From an uncultured Prochlorococcus sp. (GTDB taxonomy: Bacteria; Cyanobacteriota; Cyanobacteriia; PCC-6307; Cyanobiaceae): a stretch of 64,000 nt of DNA. The position numbers and the translations under genes are program-made. A model generated the notes under the pieces. It did not search any database and was not told the DNA's origin. It worked only from the letters and a program-made list of their open reading frames with translations. Shown piece after piece: positions 62,130 through 64,000 of this stretch. The stretch lies in NCBI GenBank assembly GCA_902536775.1, contig CACAYX010000001.1, forward strand, positions 1 to 64,000, written 5' to 3'. Each line of letters starts with the position of its first letter. Position 1 is the stretch's first letter.

Positions 62130-62735
62130 TTAATTGATAGAAATTACGTCTTTTTCGTTGAACCCTTCCTTTGTAAGTTCTTTATTCAAATCATCTTTTG
62201 ATGTAACTCTATCAACAAATAATATTCCGTTTAAGTGATCCATTTCGTGTTGAATACACCTCGCTAGAAGTCCATCTGCTTTCATTTTACGTGGTCTCCC
62301 CATTTCATCTCTAAATTTTAATTTTATAGTTGATGGTCTTACTACATTCAAATATACGCCAGGTATACTTAAGCAGCCTTCTTCGTATGAATTAAGGGTT
62401 GTTCCAAAGTCTGTAATTTCTGGATTGATTAATATTAGAGGTTCTGCTGCTGAGTCTTCAAAGTTTACATCTATGACAAGAAGCTCTTTGTTGATTCCAA
62501 TTTGAGGTGCTGCAAGTCCGATTCCTTTAGCTGCATACATGCTTTGAAGCATTTCTCTAGCAAGTTTTCTAATCGATTCGTCAACCTTAGTTATTCTTTT
62601 TGAATTTTGTCTTAATACATCATCACCAAGTTTATAAATATCTAGAGATGGCTTAACTGTTTGTTCTTTTGCAATTTTTTCTGCGCTTCCATTTATTCTT
62701 GACTTTTTTGCTAGTTGTGAAAAATGGTTTGCCAC
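62130..62735 (-). CDS. def: Peptide deformylase
   Basis: GIGLAAPQIG, EEGCLSIPG, QHEMDHLNG. Confidence 0.97.
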   Translation of the reverse strand: MANHFSQLAKKSRINGSAEKIAKEQTVKPSLDIYKLGDDVLRQNSKRITKVDESIRKLAREMLQSMYAAKGIGLAAPQIGINKELLVIDVNFEDSAAEPLILINPEITDFGTTLNSYEEGCLSIPGVYLNVVRPSTIKLKFRDEMGRPRKMKADGLLARCIQHEMDHLNGILFVDRVTSKDDLNKELTKEGFNEKDVISIN

Positions 62736-62811
62736 GTTAAAAAAGTTTTTAGATAAGAGTTTAGCTATAAAAATACTAGCACTTTAATTTACTTTCTCTA
62801 TATTTTTTTAA

Positions 62812-64000
62812 ATGAGTAATGATGATAAGTTAAAAGTTAGGCAAACTGAATCTAAAAAAAATGCCTTCAAGGAATTAAGTATTATTAGAGATATCATTTT
62901 TTGGATTGATGTTGTTGGTGAAGGTCAAAATGAAAATGCCATTTTTGCAAGACCATTTAATGTCAAAAAAGCTATTCCCCAGAAATTAACAACTAAAAAA
63001 TATAATATTAAAAATAATTTTCATGGATATGGTGGTAAATCTTACAAATGTATAAATTTTAAAAATAATTTTTATTTGATATGGATAGATCAGATTACCA
63101 AGGCAGTATGGTTTCAAATTTTTAAAGAGGCAGCGTCAACTGATAGATGCCAAAATAAATATCTCGTTTCAGTTCAAGAACCTAATCAACTTTCTAAATC
63201 AATTGATGGAAATTTTGATTCTTCATTTGTCATTTCTGCAAAAAATTTATTGTATGGAATTTGCGAAATAAATAATAAAGATTATTTATTTTCTTTAAAT
63301 TTAAAAAAAACTAAACAAAACATTAATCGAATAAAAAAATTTAAAAATTTTGCTGGAGAATTATCTTCTAATGTATCTGCTAACTTACTTTCCTGGATAG
63401 AGTGGGATACTCCATATATGCCCTGGGAGAAAAATGATCTTTGTTTTGCTCAAATAGATCAAGATGGTGAGATACAAAAAATAAAAAAATTCTCAAATAA
63501 GCTGATAAATTCCAAAAAAAACGTTTCTTTTTTTCAACCCTATTGGATAAGTGAAACGCTTTTAGTATGTTCTGAAGATAGTTCTGGATGGTGGAACTTA
63601 TTGTTTTTAGATGTTAGTGAAATTGAGAATATTTTTATTAAGAAAAGAGTAGAGAGAAATTTGATTGAATATGGAGCACCACAATGGGTCACTGGAATAA
63701 CATTTTTTTCAGGGAATAAAAAAAATTTATTTTGTGTAGCAAAAAAAGAAAATAGTTTAATAGTGGAACAATATAAAGATCTTGAATTTGTTAAAGAATT
63801 TTCTACTCCTTTTACTTCAATTAGTGATTTCAGTGTTTTTCGGGAAAAAGTTCTTTTAAAGGGTTATGGATCTGATTTTTTGGGAATTTTATTTGAAATT
63901 GATTTTGCAAAAAAAGTTTTATCAAATTTTTCTGAGCAGATATTTTTTGATCATATAAAAGATTGTTCAAAACCTGAAACATTTTGGTTTAAAGGTTTTG
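62812..64000 (+). CDS. Prolyl oligopeptidase/S9-like peptidase, N-terminal propeller part, truncated at the window edge
   Basis: Hand-translated MSNDDKLKVRQTESKKNAFKELSIIRDIIFWIDVVGEG..., open to position 64000; SWIEWDTPYMPWEKNDL typical of S9 propeller. Confidence 0.75.
   Translation, partial: MSNDDKLKVRQTESKKNAFKELSIIRDIIFWIDVVGEGQNENAIFARPFNVKKAIPQKLTTKKYNIKNNFHGYGGKSYKCINFKNNFYLIWIDQITKAVWFQIFKEAASTDRCQNKYLVSVQEPNQLSKSIDGNFDSSFVISAKNLLYGICEINNKDYLFSLNLKKTKQNINRIKKFKNFAGELSSNVSANLLSWIEWDTPYMPWEKNDLCFAQIDQDGEIQKIKKFSNKLINSKKNVSFFQPYWISETLLVCSEDSSGWWNLLFLDVSEIENIFIKKRVERNLIEYGAPQWVTGITFFSGNKKNLFCVAKKENSLIVEQYKDLEFVKEFSTPFTSISDFSVFREKVLLKGYGSDFLGILFEIDFAKKVLSNFSEQIFFDHIKDCSKPETFWFKGF

Overview
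The window is an AT-rich, gene-dense cyanobacterial chromosome segment. It most resembles a high-light Prochlorococcus core genome near the origin (nusB, ftsY, argH, grpE/dnaJ, murB/murC, gap2, efp/accB, guaA, flv1/flv3, alaS, speA, gatB, argJ, ssrA, smc, accC, psbX, ycf66, hli, def). This assignment is from recognised proteins and recalled gene order, not a database search. About 60 protein genes, one tRNA-Leu and one circularly permuted (two-piece) tmRNA can be supported. I saw no CRISPR array, prophage, transposon or obvious defence island. The strongest anomaly is at the left edge. The nusB-DUF502-queG block appears inverted relative to ftsY, and the junction at about 2440-2460 fuses the queG 3' end to the interior of ftsY. 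A short minus-strand CDS start at positions 1-23 fits the missing ftsY 5' end. This is either a real inversion or an inverted chimera (MDA or assembly artefact). Other points of note: a tRNA-Leu whose anticodon reads AAG, a stand-alone RecB/Cas4-like nuclease, a stand-alone LigD-phosphoesterase-like protein, an out-of-frame overlap between a ParA ATPase and a small membrane protein, 21-bp repeats in an RRM gene, and several small ORFs missing from the ORF track. I did not find a convincing new multi-gene system.
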